From: Diploscapter coronatus
Taxonomy: Eukaryota > Nematoda > Chromadorea > Rhabditida > Rhabditidae
Length of the DNA: 64,000 nucleotides
Direction of reading: 5' to 3'
Assembly: GCA_964036155.1 (NCBI GenBank)
Contig: OZ038423.1
Span: forward strand, 54,637,249 to 54,701,248
Shown: positions 25,201 to 39,246 of the stretch, piece after piece
Layout of the letters: each line of letters begins with the position of its first letter
How positions within the stretch are numbered: position 1 is the stretch's first letter
Notes under the pieces: generated by a model
What the model saw: the letters and a program-made list of their open reading frames with translations, nothing else
Database searches by the model: none
What the model was told of the DNA's origin: nothing
Position numbers and translations under genes: made by a program

Positions 25201-28200
25201 AATTCAACTACAAGTACTCTTTTCATTAATTTGTTTTTTTCAACGATGATAAATTATGCAATCAAGTTCGGAGGTGTGCCCTTCTCATGTTTTAGACTTT
25301 GATATCTTTTTATTTTTCAAGCTGATTGAAATGAATTACTCTTTGATGATGGAAAACTTCTTTCTCTATCATAACTTTGTCTTTTTCAGTGAATCATACC
25401 TGCGCAATCTGTGCAGCGAGTATTCCTCTGCCCTGTCGCAGTGTGGTGATCGCCCCGACTTCTTGCCGACGATCCGTCTCCTTGCGGCAGCCCTCTCCCA
25501 ACTCCCTCCTCACTTCGTGACAGTCGGCTCATCTCTGCTCTCTGCACTCATGCCAACGGATGCTGTCGTTCTGCAGGTAACTGATCTTTCAATTGGAGAA
25601 AAAAACGACGATAAAAGATCTATAATAATTAATTAATGATTGAAGAAAATGCGAAGTACCATCAACAGACAAGCTGATAAAAATATCTTCAATAAAGCCA
25701 AGTTGTAAAATGTTCCGACTTGCAGAACTATCGTACAATGGTTACCTTTGATTTTTTCCAGGCTCTGAATTCGTGCAAATCTAACAACCAGCTGGCCTCG
25801 AACGTCATTCTCTCGCTATTCTCCCTCATCGGAGACACTCTCAAAGCCAGTGTCGCGGATCCACAGCTCGCCGTCGCCTTCCTCAGTCTTCCTTGGTTTA
25901 CGGTATCATAGCTGCTTGTCTTTCATTTCTGGAACAATTGGATTTTCAGATTCCCGAGGTGATTCTCCTCTCCAAGACCCACCACAACTCGAACTTGCTG
26001 CTGAAGGACATGATCAAATATGCGAAGGAGTTTACGGAGATACTCAGTGAGTTTTGGTGATATTTCGTGCAAACCTACTAAAATACTGTTATTCTTCCTT
26101 TGATGATTTAGAGAAACCGATTTTTACTGAGTCAAAAGAATATTGAAAAACTGTCCATTTCCAATTTATTCGATCGTTTGAGCTGACGAAGTGCGCGCCT
26201 CGACAATCCACGCTCTGACACACATGACGGACAGTGTTGGCTGGCGTCAGGCCCTGCTGTTGCACGGACTCGCTTCTGGCAACGCCACTCTGTTGCCCAA
26301 CCTGCTCGAGAACATTCCTTACTTTGTGGCCAGTCACCCAACTAAGTGCACTATCGTTCTGCAGACTCTGCTCGATTTGGCAACCAAAATGAAGACAAGT
26401 GACAACCAGGTTTCGATTTTTCCAAGTAACCTTCATTTGTGTGCATTACCACTATCTTATTGATTGAACGGGAATAGTCGTCGACTGGTGGCTTTAGGTT
26501 TTATGGGCGAAAAGATTTGAAAAGACTTACATCAGAGCTAGAAATGAGAAAATCAACGCAATTCTTCACTCTTTTGAATTCCTAGATCCTTACATATTCT
26601 CGTTTTGCACTTCAGGAATTCCGCAAGCACTTTGCCTCGGTGATCCGTTCGCACTCGCGCTGCATCTGCGCGACCTCGAGCAAGGGTCCTCTGCCCTCCT
26701 CCAACTGTGCCGAGTGTCGCGAATTCGTCGAGCACATGCGGCCTGCAGTCAATCCACAGAAGATCCCCGACGGACTCTTCCATCTCATCAAGGAGCTTCT
26801 CGATGAAGAAAATGGATTTCTCAAAGAAAAACCTGTCAAATGGGGCGAGTGCAATCATTTTATTTTTTCACACAAGTCTGAACTTTTCATTTTTGTACGG
26901 ATTGAGTCATTTGAAATGAATGAATGATGGCTCCCTGTATTTACAGACAGATAGGGAGGGTAGAAAATATAGAAAAAACGGAGAAATAGGAAAAAGAGCC
27001 GTCTGTGTCTGTTGCTATCCGTCTATAAATACAGAAGAGAGGCTATGAATGAACTTATTTAACAACGTTTCCTTTTCAGAACTTGTCATCCTGATCTTCA
27101 CCCTATTCTGTCACGCAGGTCCGCAGGAAAGGCAGATGAAGGGCATTCTCACGAAGAGTCTGCTGTTCATTCGCGATGAGGACGAGGAGATTCGGCATGA
27201 ATACAAGTAAGCAGTTGTCTATCACATATGCTCATGAAGATCTGCCTTTGTAAAATTGTACCTATCCTCTTCTTTTTTATGCAAGAATTCAGAATGAAAT
27301 ATTTGTTCAAACATGTATCTTTCATAAAATTGAACATGCTGCAATTGTTTTCTTTCTGGAGGCCATCGTTTTCTGTTTCAGAGAGATTTTCCGTTTGATG
27401 ATCGCGCTGAACGTGATCGACTCAGCCTCCCTGAAGGACTTGATCAACAGCCAGCTGTGCTTCGACTCTGACAACGACACTTCGGCCAGTCTGGAAATGG
27501 TGCCCTTCCTCTCCGTTTGCTGCAGATTCTCCACAGACAGCTCGTTCGTCCTCTGGGCTCTTCGCGACTTCTTCGTCCGTGCAACTCGTCTTCTGCTTAT
27601 CCACAACTCCTTGGTTAGTAGTTTATTGATTTTTTTTCCTTCTACGAAATGTAAAAATGCCATCATTTTACTAGGGACCGCAAACGATCATGGAAAATGC
27701 ACGCTAGGGGGATAAAATGTTGTATCAAAATGACCACAGCGCCATAGCTAAGCGAATAGCGAAGAAGAAAATTTTAATACTCAATCAAACGGCGAAATTA
27801 GCATGAAATCGCATGATAAAACGAATAAAGGGCCTTTGAAAAATGCGGTCGAGCGTCATAATATTTTTTCAGGCAGCCTTTGAGTCTCTCTTCGAAGTGG
27901 TGGCCGCCCTGACGAACAAGGAATTCCCTGGAGGTACTTCCGAAAGAGGATACATCTTCACCAAATACTGCAGAGTAAGGATTCATTAGTTTTCTTTTCA
28001 AACATGTTGAAAAAAATTGAGTTCTTCTGATTTTTTTCTCTGAAATGATTTCATGATTTGCAGGCTCTGTGCGAAGATGTGCTGGGAGAAATGGTTGAAG
28101 CAGTGATTCGAGAGAAGGAGCAGGCTGCAGAAGAGGAAGTGAAGAAAGAGTTCAGTCAGGACAATGTCGACAAGACGCTCTTCCAGATCGTCAAGACCAT

Positions 28201-31200
28201 CACTGGGACATTCGACTTTGGAGAAAGGACGGAGTGGGTGGAATATAAGTTGACAAAGAAGTCTTGCGTTCGTATCAGCCTTCCAAGATTAATTTTCTGA
28301 TTGCATTTCTTACTTTTGATTTCAGCAGGACGATTTATGGTACAGTATCGGACAAAAGTATTGGGTGACCCTATCATATCTGAGCTTAGTTTCAGTCATT
28401 CACCTATCCCTCATTGCTTATCATACTGAGGCGAACGTTTGCACAAGTAAGGGCATATGCATGACCTGAAAGTATGCAAAGTTTCAGCTCAATTCGATAA
28501 GAGCATAAGTCTGAATTGAGACTGAATAGAATATGTGAGTGACCTAATGCTTTTGTCCGCTACTGCAAATCCCAAAAATATGTCGGCTAATTTTTTTATT
28601 CAGACTGGTGTATGTTTTGCGTCGTCACATCGTGCCGGCAGTGTTGGTGTCAGTGATGGACAGCATTCCCCTGGACATAGGCACTGCAGTGCTCGACTTC
28701 CTGGCCATTGCTGATGAATACGACGAGAAGGAATCGGAAGAGGGGGGAACCAGTGTGAGGAGAAGAAACAGCCTCTCACAAACAAATCAGAATGAGCAGA
28801 AGAGGAGACTCATCACAGAGGTTAATTTATCATTAGCAATCTTACTGATTGTTTTTCCTTCAGAATTTCTTCAACGTGTTTGAGAGAAGACTCTCGAAGA
28901 CCCGCAAGAAGAACATATTCAACTTCATGAACACGTACGCTGAAGTCGATTTTGTGAGTCAAGAATTTATCGTTTTGTCACAATCATGAAAAAGTGATAA
29001 AAATCAGTGATCTATCATTTTGCCTTTTGAAGACTTCACGCTTCACCTTGCCAAAGAGAATATCGAGCATTTTCTAAACGAAATATTTTCGGCTACGGTA
29101 CATTTGTATCTTGTTTCCTGACAAGATTGTCGCCGCAGCTTCTTTAAAATTACTATTGTCTTTAATTTATTCAGCTGGATCTGATTCTGTCGAAACGCTA
29201 CCAATGCACTCTGGTCGTTCTTCGGAACATCCGTCTCAAGCCCGAGGATCCTGACGTTGCAGATGCAGAGTTGAGACACTCGGTCGATCTGCTCAAATAC
29301 ATCAACCAGGATAACATCAAACACGACTTCTCTCTCACCACTCTCTTCAATTTCAAGTTCGCTCGTTTTTCATAAGTACAGTAGAGGAAAAGGCTATTGG
29401 GTCATCCTCATATCCGATTCGATCTCAGACTTCTGCATTGATTAAATTGAGCTTAAACTAGGCATACTTACATGTAACCTTATGTATGCGAACCTTTCAG
29501 ATCAATCTGATAATTCTATAGGGCTTAGCAAATGGTTGAAGTTCGATGCAGATATGAAAGGATGACCAAACACTTTTAATCGTCATTAAATTTTAAACAT
29601 AATTTATGACGTAGTTTTTACATGAGAAAAATAACAAATTTCGTTTTTGTTCAATCTTTCTGATTTCAGCTGCGAATACCTCGGCTACCTGTTGGCTTTC
29701 CGCCGCTGCATCCTCGAGACCGAGAGCTTCGAGCTGCTGCAGACTCTATTCGCCTCGCTCGCCACCATCATTCAGCAACTCGATTCTGCTTTTGTCGACC
29801 GAGTAAGTTTGTTTCTTTCATGAAATCTTGGTTTGCAATTACCGATGTCGAGCTATGCATAGACATCAAAAGTCTAACTGAACATTTTATCAACGGCGAA
29901 ATGATCTGATGTCATAGTGAGAAAAGTGTAGAGTTTCGTCAGGCTAAATAGTTTCCTATTCTTATTTATGATTCGTTTTCAGCTGAGCAACAAATTCATT
30001 CTGGTGCTTCGTTCTGCCACCCAGCAGCGACAGGACACGGGCAGTCTGCCTGCATGGATTGCACTCGTCAGAAGGCTTCAGGCCAAGTCTACCGTTTATC
30101 CCCTCTTTTCTCAATAATTGCCTGTTTTTCAGAGCCCTCGCCTCTTCTCTGCCTCAAATCCTGATTGCAATCGAGCCGCTGTTGCAATTCGACGAGTCCG
30201 AAGAGCTCCTCGATGTCATTTTCAATGAGAGATATCCGCAATTGAGTGATCACGGGTTTGTTGGAACAAACTTTTAAATCGATACCCAAGGGATTACGGT
30301 TATCGGTTTTTTTGCTCTTTCCTCCCCTTTCACGTGTCCTGATTTTGCCCATGCCATTTGTTAAAAAACATGAAATAGTGAAAATAGCAATGATATTCCT
30401 TCAGTGAGAGCTTCAAACGAACTGCGCAAGTGATGTTGCGAAAGGAGGGCGGTCAGACAACCCGAATCGCCAAGTACCTAGGCAGATCCCTGGCCTTCGA
30501 CAACAATGAGGCTGTCATCAAAGGTTGGAGATGAACGATTTGACAGAAAGTGAATGACTACATTCAGGCTGCATTGAAATGCTCACAGAGGAATGTGACA
30601 CAGTGGGCACAGTGGCACTCGAGAGACTCAACGGGTTGCTCGATGGAAAGCCGCTCGAGGATGAACTCGCTTCTGCTATGGTAAAGAAAGCATTCTATTC
30701 CTATGTCCTGTCCGAAGATTGTTTCGAGAAATGATTTTTTGTCAGACTTAAACTATTGTGACCATCCGATCACCTGATGAAAATACCAAATTATGCAATT
30801 TTACACACTCAAAAACTAAAAAAAAAAACATTTTAGGCATGTGAATTTTCCTACGAATTCTTCTATAGAAAGAGTAGATAAAAGAAACTGTTATTCAATG
30901 TGCATTTGTGAAGTGCACGCTTATTAGTTTTTGCGTGTATAAAAATCTCGCAATTTTTCATTTTATCAAGTAGTCAGGCGCCCTCAATAGCTATGTGAAA
31001 TTTATTGATGCTAATAAAAATATAGGTTAATTTATATTAAGAAATTGCTATTTATTTGGCCGTTTTTAGGTGAACGCCCTTCTGCACACCCTGCGCAGCA
31101 GCAACAAGGAAGCAGTGAAGTTGCTGGCGGCGAAATGTCTCGGCAGACTGGGTGCAATCGACCCTGGCCGAGTGATTTTGCCACTCAAATCGCAAGGAGA

Positions 31201-34200
31201 CACCGTTTTCATCGATGAGGAAATGGTATGGTAATTCATTCTCGAGAATCTATAAAATCGTTTTGTAGGTTCACGATATTCTCACACCAAACCTCTGCTT
31301 TTTTCAGTTTTTTCTTTCTAAACTATGAACCTCGCGAACTTTTCTAGATGTAATCCCTTTTCTCAAACTTGTCAATGACAATTCATTCTGTTGAATTTCA
31401 GTTCGAAGTAGATATTCTGGAGCAGTGCTGGCGCGTGTACTCGAATCTGCTGGACGCGGACCTGATTGACATGGTCGAATTCTCCCTGCAGACGCTGCTC
31501 ACCATCATCGTCGGCAAGAATGACACCAAGAAGATCATGAGGAGGTGGGAGATAATTTCAATTCAAGACCAAGTTTGAACTTCAGACTGAATTCCGACTG
31601 TCGCAGAGACATCGAGCCACTTCGCAACGCGAATCTGTCTGTCATGAAGGACGCAGAATTCGAAGTTCAGCATCTGTAAGCATTTTTAAATGTTTTCTTT
31701 GACGTATTGCAAATGCAGTTTATGGAAAATCGATGTGGATGAGGTAAATTTGTCTAGGATAGGAGTATTCTAGGGCTTCACAACGATCCACCTAACTGAG
31801 CAATTTGAAATTACATTGATTCTAGGAATGCTTGGATAATTTCGAATTCATTTGATCAATTCCTGTTGTTCCTTTCAGCCCTATGGCGAAGGACATCAGC
31901 GACTTCTCTGACTGGCTCATTCTGCTGTTCATGTTTGGTGCTTCGAAAGTCCGCAGTTCCCCTCAGGCAGACATCTTCTCCGCACTCAAATTCATCGTCC
32001 GAACTGGCGACTGCGAATTCATTCGTCACGTTCTGCCGCAGCTCATCATTCAGCTCATTCTCGAGAATTATGACACCAAGGAGGTAGTTTTTCCGCATTA
32101 TTTTCTTCACTTCACACCTTTCTTGAAGGTTCAATTAGACCTGATTTAGAGATAAAATGCTCTTCATTTTCAGTATGAAAAGGAGATGGAAGCAGTTCTG
32201 CGTGCGTGTGTCGGCGCAGATGCTCGTGGCTGGACTCAGCAAGCAGCTCATGCCGTTTTCTCCATTCTCGACACTTTCGAGCGGTACATCGAGAAAAGAA
32301 AATCGAAGAAGAAACAGAATGACAGGGTTTGCGTTTGAAAAATAGCAGATTTTATTTGATTTTTCTACAGGAACTGAAACTGGCGCAGTCGATGTTGTCA
32401 CGCATCACTTCGTTCACAGTCGACAGTGGAGAGCTGCTCCTGGTCGTGGCTGCGGAGAAGTGCAATTGCTTGACTAGGGCTCTCAGATGGTTGGCAATAT
32501 TTTTGTTTTTCGCGACTTTATGATTCATAAATTTCTCGACCTGTTAAAGGAGAAATGAGAAATACATTTTCCTCATAGTTTCTTTTATGGCTGCGAACTT
32601 CACGGAATAATTCCCAAGTTTCCTTCCTTCAACCCTAATTTGTTCCACTTCCAATCAGCTAAATTTAAGAACTTTCTTTTCTAAATGCTTATCTTTTGGC
32701 ATCAAAAGTACCACTTTATCGTTTAGGTGTGAGCAGCACGCGATCAAGACCGAAGAGAGCGGCACATTCTCATTCAATCGAACGCACTTCTATGCTTTGG
32801 AGGTAAAAATAATGTGTTTTATTCTAATGACGTCTGTTTTCGCAGAGAATCTACACTCAGCTGCAGAACGTGGACGGAGTGCAGGGCGCATTCGAATGCA
32901 TCGCGCAGAATGCCGAGCCGACTGCAGACGAGTGCATTCTCGCATTGGAGGCCAGTGGCCATTATACCGATGCATTGCCTCTCTACTCGCAGTCTACGCA
33001 TCAAAAGCAGGTAAATGCGCATTCCCTTGAACAAAATGTTAATGTCTACTACTTCTTGTTAGAACGTTCAAAAGGAGTTTTGTTAAAGAGGATATTTTGT
33101 GGTTTAAGTTATAGAAAAAATTTCAGATCATGCTTTAATTTCTTACTAACTATTTTTCAAGAATAACAAAAACGTGAAATATTCTCTTACAGAAGAAAAT
33201 AAAATGGCGAAATTTTGCAGAGTTCTTTGGTGAAGTGTCTGCTCCGTCTGAACGAGCCGCAACTGGCCCTTAGCACTGCAGAATCGTTCATCGCAGAGGC
33301 AGAGGCCAACAGGAAGAATGACAATGATCACGAACTGAATGAACTGCACGCACATCAGCTCGAGGCTGTTTGGCAGCTCAGGAACTGGAGCAAGTTGGGA
33401 CCCATGCTCGAGGTGGGAAGGATCGTTTTTTGTCTATTCATTACATCTGAATTGTAAAAAACCGTCATCGAACATATCATTTAAAAGCAATTTTCGAATC
33501 GTAGTTATGGCCTAGTGTCTGGTTGATTCAAAAATCGTCCCAGGACTTGAAGTGGCATGTAGATCTGTATTTTGAAGAATGCATCAGCTTTCATAATTCG
33601 ATAGCAAGACTTTCATTTTGTTTGAATTCCAGGCCCACGATCCTCTGATGAGCGGAAGGGACACAACTTGGGGAGCATCTTGTGCATCCCTGCTCTACAT
33701 GCTCAATCAGAATGACATCGAGGCTGTCAGGTAAATGAGCGTTTAAAATATTCTAGTAAAATAGACTTTAAAATGTCTATTCTTTCAGAACCGTGTTATA
33801 TTATCAAATAACAAACTAGATAAAAATCAAATTAATAAATGATCAATAAATCATCACATTTTTGCACAATGACCAATGGAAAATAGTTTCCTTTTCTATT
33901 TAGATAATTCCCTTAAAAATTGGCTATTACGCTATTATATTTTTCACTTTCAATAATTTACAATATTTGCATTTTCAGAACCCGTCTGGACGAGGCTCGC
34001 GGCAGAATCGCGAACAAACTGGCTGGAATGGCCATCGAGGAGAGTGACATTTACACACAGGCCTACAAGCACGTGGCACAGTTAGTTGATGACAGATGAA
34101 CGAATGAGTGATTGATGCATTTCAGGCTTCATGTTCTGGAAGAAATCGAGATGGCAACGACTTGCACTGAAGTGGAATTGACTGGCAGAGAAGATGACTT

Positions 34201-37200
34201 CTTTGACAAGTGGAAGGTACAAACATTACATATTCTTTGATTGGATATTCATTTGTTTTTATTTCTCATTTTTCCGATTTTTCCTATCAATCTCACTTCA
34301 TCTGCACTTCAATATCACTCTTTGCAGGCCCGTTCTGACTGCGTGGTGCAATGCGCGAATGTTTTGGAGCCGATTCTTCGAGTGCGCCGCGATCTGCTTC
34401 TGTCGAACGGCATCAAGGAGGCGGCCGCAAACAGGAACAGGAACGTCAAGCCAGCCATTTGTCAGTTGCTGCTGCAGAGCAGTCGATTGGCCAGACAGGA
34501 ATCTCATCTGCAGGTCGAATGGAGATAATCAAATTTTGATACGAGATTTGTCATTTCAGGTTGCGTGGTCATTCTTGATTGAAGCGAAGATGCTCAACGT
34601 CAATCACAGAGACGTCGTTATGGAGCATGCCAGATTCGAATTCCAGAAGGTTCGAGAATTTTATTTGACTTTGAGGGTTGACTTTCATCAAACAATAATG
34701 GAAAGAAACGTCAAGATCATCTCTCTACATCTTGACAAGAAGATAGTAAATTTGAACGTTTCTTTATTTCATCATCAAATCATATCTCTTTGGCAATATT
34801 GTCTACTAATTTTATCTTGTCTAATTTTGAGTGTTTCTGTTTCAGGGCAACCAGTCGAATGCAATCAGCCTGCTGAGCAAGTTGTTGACAGATCAGCTGT
34901 CCTCGATGAACGCGGTCTTCGAGCAACTGTCCAGCTGCTCGAGTTCCAGAAACAAGATAGAACGACTCAACATCGAGAAGGTCCTCAAGGCCACTTGCAT
35001 CGAGGAGAGGACTGCTTTTGCTGAGGTTAGAATTCATGTCTAAATAGAAGGAAAGTAGATTTTGTTTTCAAAATACAGAAAAAGTAGAGTTTAGAATATT
35101 TTTATCTGACAAAATCACAAACGACTATCAAATGTATGCATGATTTTACAGGCGCAGCTGCTCCGTGCGGAGTACATGCAGAAAGCAGGAGCAGTCGGTT
35201 CGAGTGACCTCTATCAGATCTACAACACACTGCAGAGAATGGATGTGCCCAGCGAGGATTTGCATCATAGAGTCGCGCTCTTCTGCGACAACATGTACAC
35301 TATGTCTTCGCAGAACGAACAGCTCAAGGTAATAATTGACTACGAAGAAATGTTCTTTGTTATGTCATTTTTCCTTGTTCTTCTCGTATTCACTATGATG
35401 TATATAACGCCTTTATTCGGCTACCACTGATCTTTTAATGTTCAGATTAGGGGTGCACGAAGTTTCGATTTAAAAATTTTCGAAATCGAAATTCATACTC
35501 TTGATTCAGATCCGCACCGAGCTTGTGCCTAACATCCTCAAGTCCTATTCGAATGCACTCAAATACGGTCGCAATCATCTCTCCCACGCAATGCCCAGAA
35601 TGCTCACCATCTGGTTGGATGTCAGCGAGTCGAAGGTAGGGAAGCTTTCAGCAGGTTTTTAATGAGCGTCAACTTTTCAGACAGCAAGAATCGCGGAATT
35701 GAGCACTAGTAGAGGGCTGGTTGAGAAGGAAGAGACTGATATCAGAAGTGTAAGCTTATTGAAATTTGCTATACAAGTTTTGTGATTTTAAAAGCAGAAC
35801 TGCTTCGATAAAAATCCCGGAGTATCGATTTGTTCGGCACAAAACCATGAAATAAAGTTTTTCTCATGCTTTCTTCCCCCTTCAAATGAAATTGTTCAGA
35901 TGAATCAGCAGATTCTGAACTCCCTAAAGGAGTTGGACCCGTATTGCTTCTACTTCTCGTTCGCGCAGCTCATTTCCCGCATTGGACATCCGAACGAATC
36001 CGTCTTCCAGGCTCTCATGGTTTTGTAGCTAAGCTTTCTTCTCGATTACAATCTATTTGAAGATCATCATTTCTGATCTGCTAGTCAAATATCCACATCA
36101 GTGCATCTGGCAGTCCATTGCCGTCTATCGATCTGGAAGCAGTGGAAGACATGAGCAGTCAGTCAAGAATTTCATTATTCACTTTATTGCTTCTTTAAAA
36201 TCTAAATGATAATGAAAAGTTCTTTCTAAACTAAGTAGAAGCGCTGAATGTCATGACGAAATGCCAGAATTGTTTAATTTTCATCTATGTTAATTATTTT
36301 TCAGATGCTCGAAGATCTACCAAATGGCAATTCGCAAGCAGCCAAAACTGGCAGAAATCATCGACCAGTACGATTACGTCTCTGGGTGGCTCATCAAGTA
36401 CCTTCTTTCTCAAATATTCTTCTTCAAAATCTTCGTTTTCCAGACTTGCAAACATGAAGCTTCCCTCTGGTCAGTTCACGGATCTGAGCAAGCATATCTC
36501 TCCGCTGATCGACTTCTTCAAAGCTGGCAAAATGGATTTGCAGCAACTCAGTATGATATTTATCCTTCGTTCTTTGAAGAATATTTCTGATTTGAGCCGC
36601 CTCAGCCAGGAGAGGTCTGGTCGGATCGAAGAGAGTCGCTCCTTCTGTTATGATTCCGCTCACCGAAGTCATGGAGCACGCTTTGCCCAAGCACCACAAT
36701 ATCAGGGTGAGTTATTTTAGTCGTGAATTTTAAAAATATAACACTTTCCATCACCTAAATTTCTAATTTGGATCTATTGCTAAGGAAGAATGGCTTTTCA
36801 TATCTGACAATCTATGCAATGATTTGATCTTTTCAGATTGCGAGTCTGTCTCAATTCACGATGGACGCGAATGCCTCGGCGCCCTGTCCGATCGAGTCTC
36901 TGGGAGAAGTCTACATCCAGTCCATCTGCAATGAATATCTGGTCTGTCTCATTGTATTTCTCGTAAGATATTCATTCTCTGAATTAAGGTGATGAAGTCG
37001 CTGGTTCGTCCGAAGCGAATTGGCCTGCTCAGTTCTGACGGAAGGACGATTCTGATGATGTGCAAGCCACAGGACGAATTGCGCAAAGATGCAAGGTTCA
37101 TGCAGGTCAACAGGGTATGCCATTCGCGTTTACTTCATTTCTTAGAATGTTAGGATTAAATTTGCTAAAATATTGCTTTATTATTATTTTTAAATTGCGC

Positions 37201-39246
37201 TCATTTTGCAGATGATGAACAGTCTGATGAGGCAGAATGCTGACTCTCGCAGAAGGCAGCTGACTGTCAAGACATTCACCGTCATTCCTCTTCAGGTACT
37301 TCTTTCTTCTCTTCGAATTCTTTGAATTATTTATTCATTTATTTGTTAGAATGATGGAGGTCTGGTTGAGTGGCTGAACGACCTGATGCCGTACAGACGC
37401 GTTCTGGAGCCTGTTCTGGAAGAGAAACTCGGCAGACGCCTCATTTTGGACCAAGAATGGTATGTCAGGCAGGAGATTGGCAATAACTGCAGGGAGTAAG
37501 GTTCAGGTTCGGCAATTGGAGCGAATCGTGGCCCGCGGAGAGGAGACTCGAGAAAATGCGCAACTTCTTCTACAAACAGTTCCCTCTCGTCATGGCCGAA
37601 TGGTTCAGGTAAGAATTTTTTATTAGTTATGCAGTGACGGCCTAGAATTTGGAACAGACATTATGAATGGAGTCTAGTATTTGCACTAATCATGAACCAA
37701 CCAATTTAAATGATATTTTATCTGCATATTCGGCCCACTAAACTAAATTATGACAGACTTTAATACAAATTGGCTTACAATAAGTGGGTGTATCGACCTT
37801 CATACATAAATCGTGTACTTATTCTAAGCTTTTGACCACCCCAACTTTTTGTTGAAAATAATGTTATTTCTTTGACAATAAATATGAATATTAACAATTC
37901 AGAAAGCAATGGTCTGACTCGTGTTCGTGGCACGCAGCTCGTCTGTCCTATGCACGCTCCTCGGCAGTCATGTCCATGATCGGCTTCATTCTCGGACTCG
38001 GTAAGATTATTAAACATTTATTCTAAAATGTACCCTGCTTCTTCTTTCAAAAACTCTTCGAATCATCTAAGGGACTGATAAATTCTCCCTGCGCGCATTA
38101 CTTTATCGATTCAATTCCATGTTCAGGTGATCGTCACGGAGAGAACATTCTGATGCACGTGAAGGACGGCAACGTCGTGCACGTCGACTTCAACATGATC
38201 TTCAACAGGGGAGAGGATTTGCCTGTCAAGGAAGTGGGTTGTAAATCTACCATTTGTGAGGCTATTTGGAAACCGCAACCCTCAAACGCAATCATCCATT
38301 CGCAATCGAGTTAGGAACAGTGGAATAATATTCTTTTCTTTCACTATTTCGCAATATTTGAGGGATTGTGTGGTTGCCAAGTTGCCTTTTGTGACGATTT
38401 TAGTTTTTACATATTTCACAATCTTATGATTCTCAGGTGGTTCCATTCCGTCTGACGCGGAACATGATCAACGGTTTCGGCCCGACGGGAGTCGAGGGCG
38501 TGTTCCGCAAGACCTGCGAAGTGACTCTGCGAGTCATGCGCGACAACGCAATCACTCTCCTCACTGTATGCATTTCCTTCTTCATTGACAACCGACACTA
38601 ATGTCTAATGTGATTAGTTTAGGTGATCCAAACATTCGTGCACGACCCTCTTTTGGAATGGCTGCAGACTGAATCCAGAGCTCAGCAATTGAAGACGGTT
38701 GGTTTAATATTTGAATTGTAATTATCTCCAATTTAGAGAAAATCCAACCTCAAGTGTCCTATTCTTTAAAAGTTTTCTTTTCAATCTGCAGTATTTTTCG
38801 ATAACGAAGATGACCATATTATACAATTCAAATAAGCCATACATATTTTTCAGCACGGAGGCAGACGAACAGAGCCAACTCGCACTGCCCGAGCCCATGC
38901 ATCCGAGTGCGTCGCACTCATCGAAAAGAGACTCAATGGGCATATTGTCTCGCCTACTGTAAGTTGAGGGAAAAATTGATTCATTTTAGTTAACTCATGG
39001 ACGTGACCAAATTGATTCAAATTTTACTAAAAACTGTATTTATACTGAACTTTCACATTGAAATGAAGATCACCATAAGCTTAAAATGGATTATTATTTT
39101 ACATCTAAGATACATTCCAGGTGTACCGTCAGATCTTCTCGGGAGCCCCGATGAGTGTGGAGGGCCAAGTGGCGAAGCTGATCGAGTTGTCTTCGGACGA
39201 GAATCTGCTCGCGGACATGTACATCGGCTGGGCCCCTTTCCTCTAG
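22257..39246 (+). CDS. ATR: ATR checkpoint kinase (PI3K-like protein kinase)
   Basis: I can follow roughly 59 short exons on one strand, coding for about 2,640 residues by hand count, close to the usual length of metazoan ATR. ATR is a nuclear Ser/Thr kinase recruited by ATRIP to RPA-coated single-stranded DNA to signal replication stress. The first exon (22257-22401) encodes [18 protein letters not shown]. Most of the protein is helical HEAT-like sequence, with UME- and FAT-region sequence to about 36.7 kb. The kinase domain begins near 36.84 kb and carries GDRHGENIL (38126-38152, catalytic loop) and HVDFN (about 38180, in place of DFG). The FATC tail is the last exon, 39121-39246, ending [13 protein letters not shown] and TAG. 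The penultimate exon reads in phase as [12 protein letters not shown]...[13 protein letters not shown]. All key kinase motifs are present. Two MITE-like repeats sit in introns. Confidence 0.95.
28343..28565. repeat. Mariner-like MITE in an ATR intron, copy 1
   Basis: The terminal inverted repeats read CAGTATCGGACAAAAGTATT on the left and, reverse complemented, CAGTAGCGGACAAAAGCATT on the right. The element is about 223 bp and is preceded by TA, as expected for Tc1/mariner-type insertion. It has no transposase frame, so it must have been mobilised in trans. Confidence 0.7.
29379..29587. repeat. Mariner-like MITE in an ATR intron, copy 2
   Basis: It starts TA-CAGTAGAGGAAAAGGCTATTGGGTCATCC and ends in a related inverted sequence (GGATGACCAAACACTTTTAATCG). 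It is related to copy 1 by its terminal sequence and by the same ATATCTGA/ATATCCGA inner motif. It is more decayed than copy 1. Confidence 0.55.

Noticed and set aside
34194..35024. 276-codon plus-strand open frame inside ATR
   Set aside because: It reads through real ATR exons in the wrong frame together with their introns; the ATR frame has correct splice phases and family motifs.
38860..38960. ATR penultimate exon read as [14 protein letters not shown]...
   Set aside because: That frame fails the phase of both neighbouring exons; the phase-0 reading ([12 protein letters not shown]...[13 protein letters not shown]) joins correctly and leads into the FATC tail.
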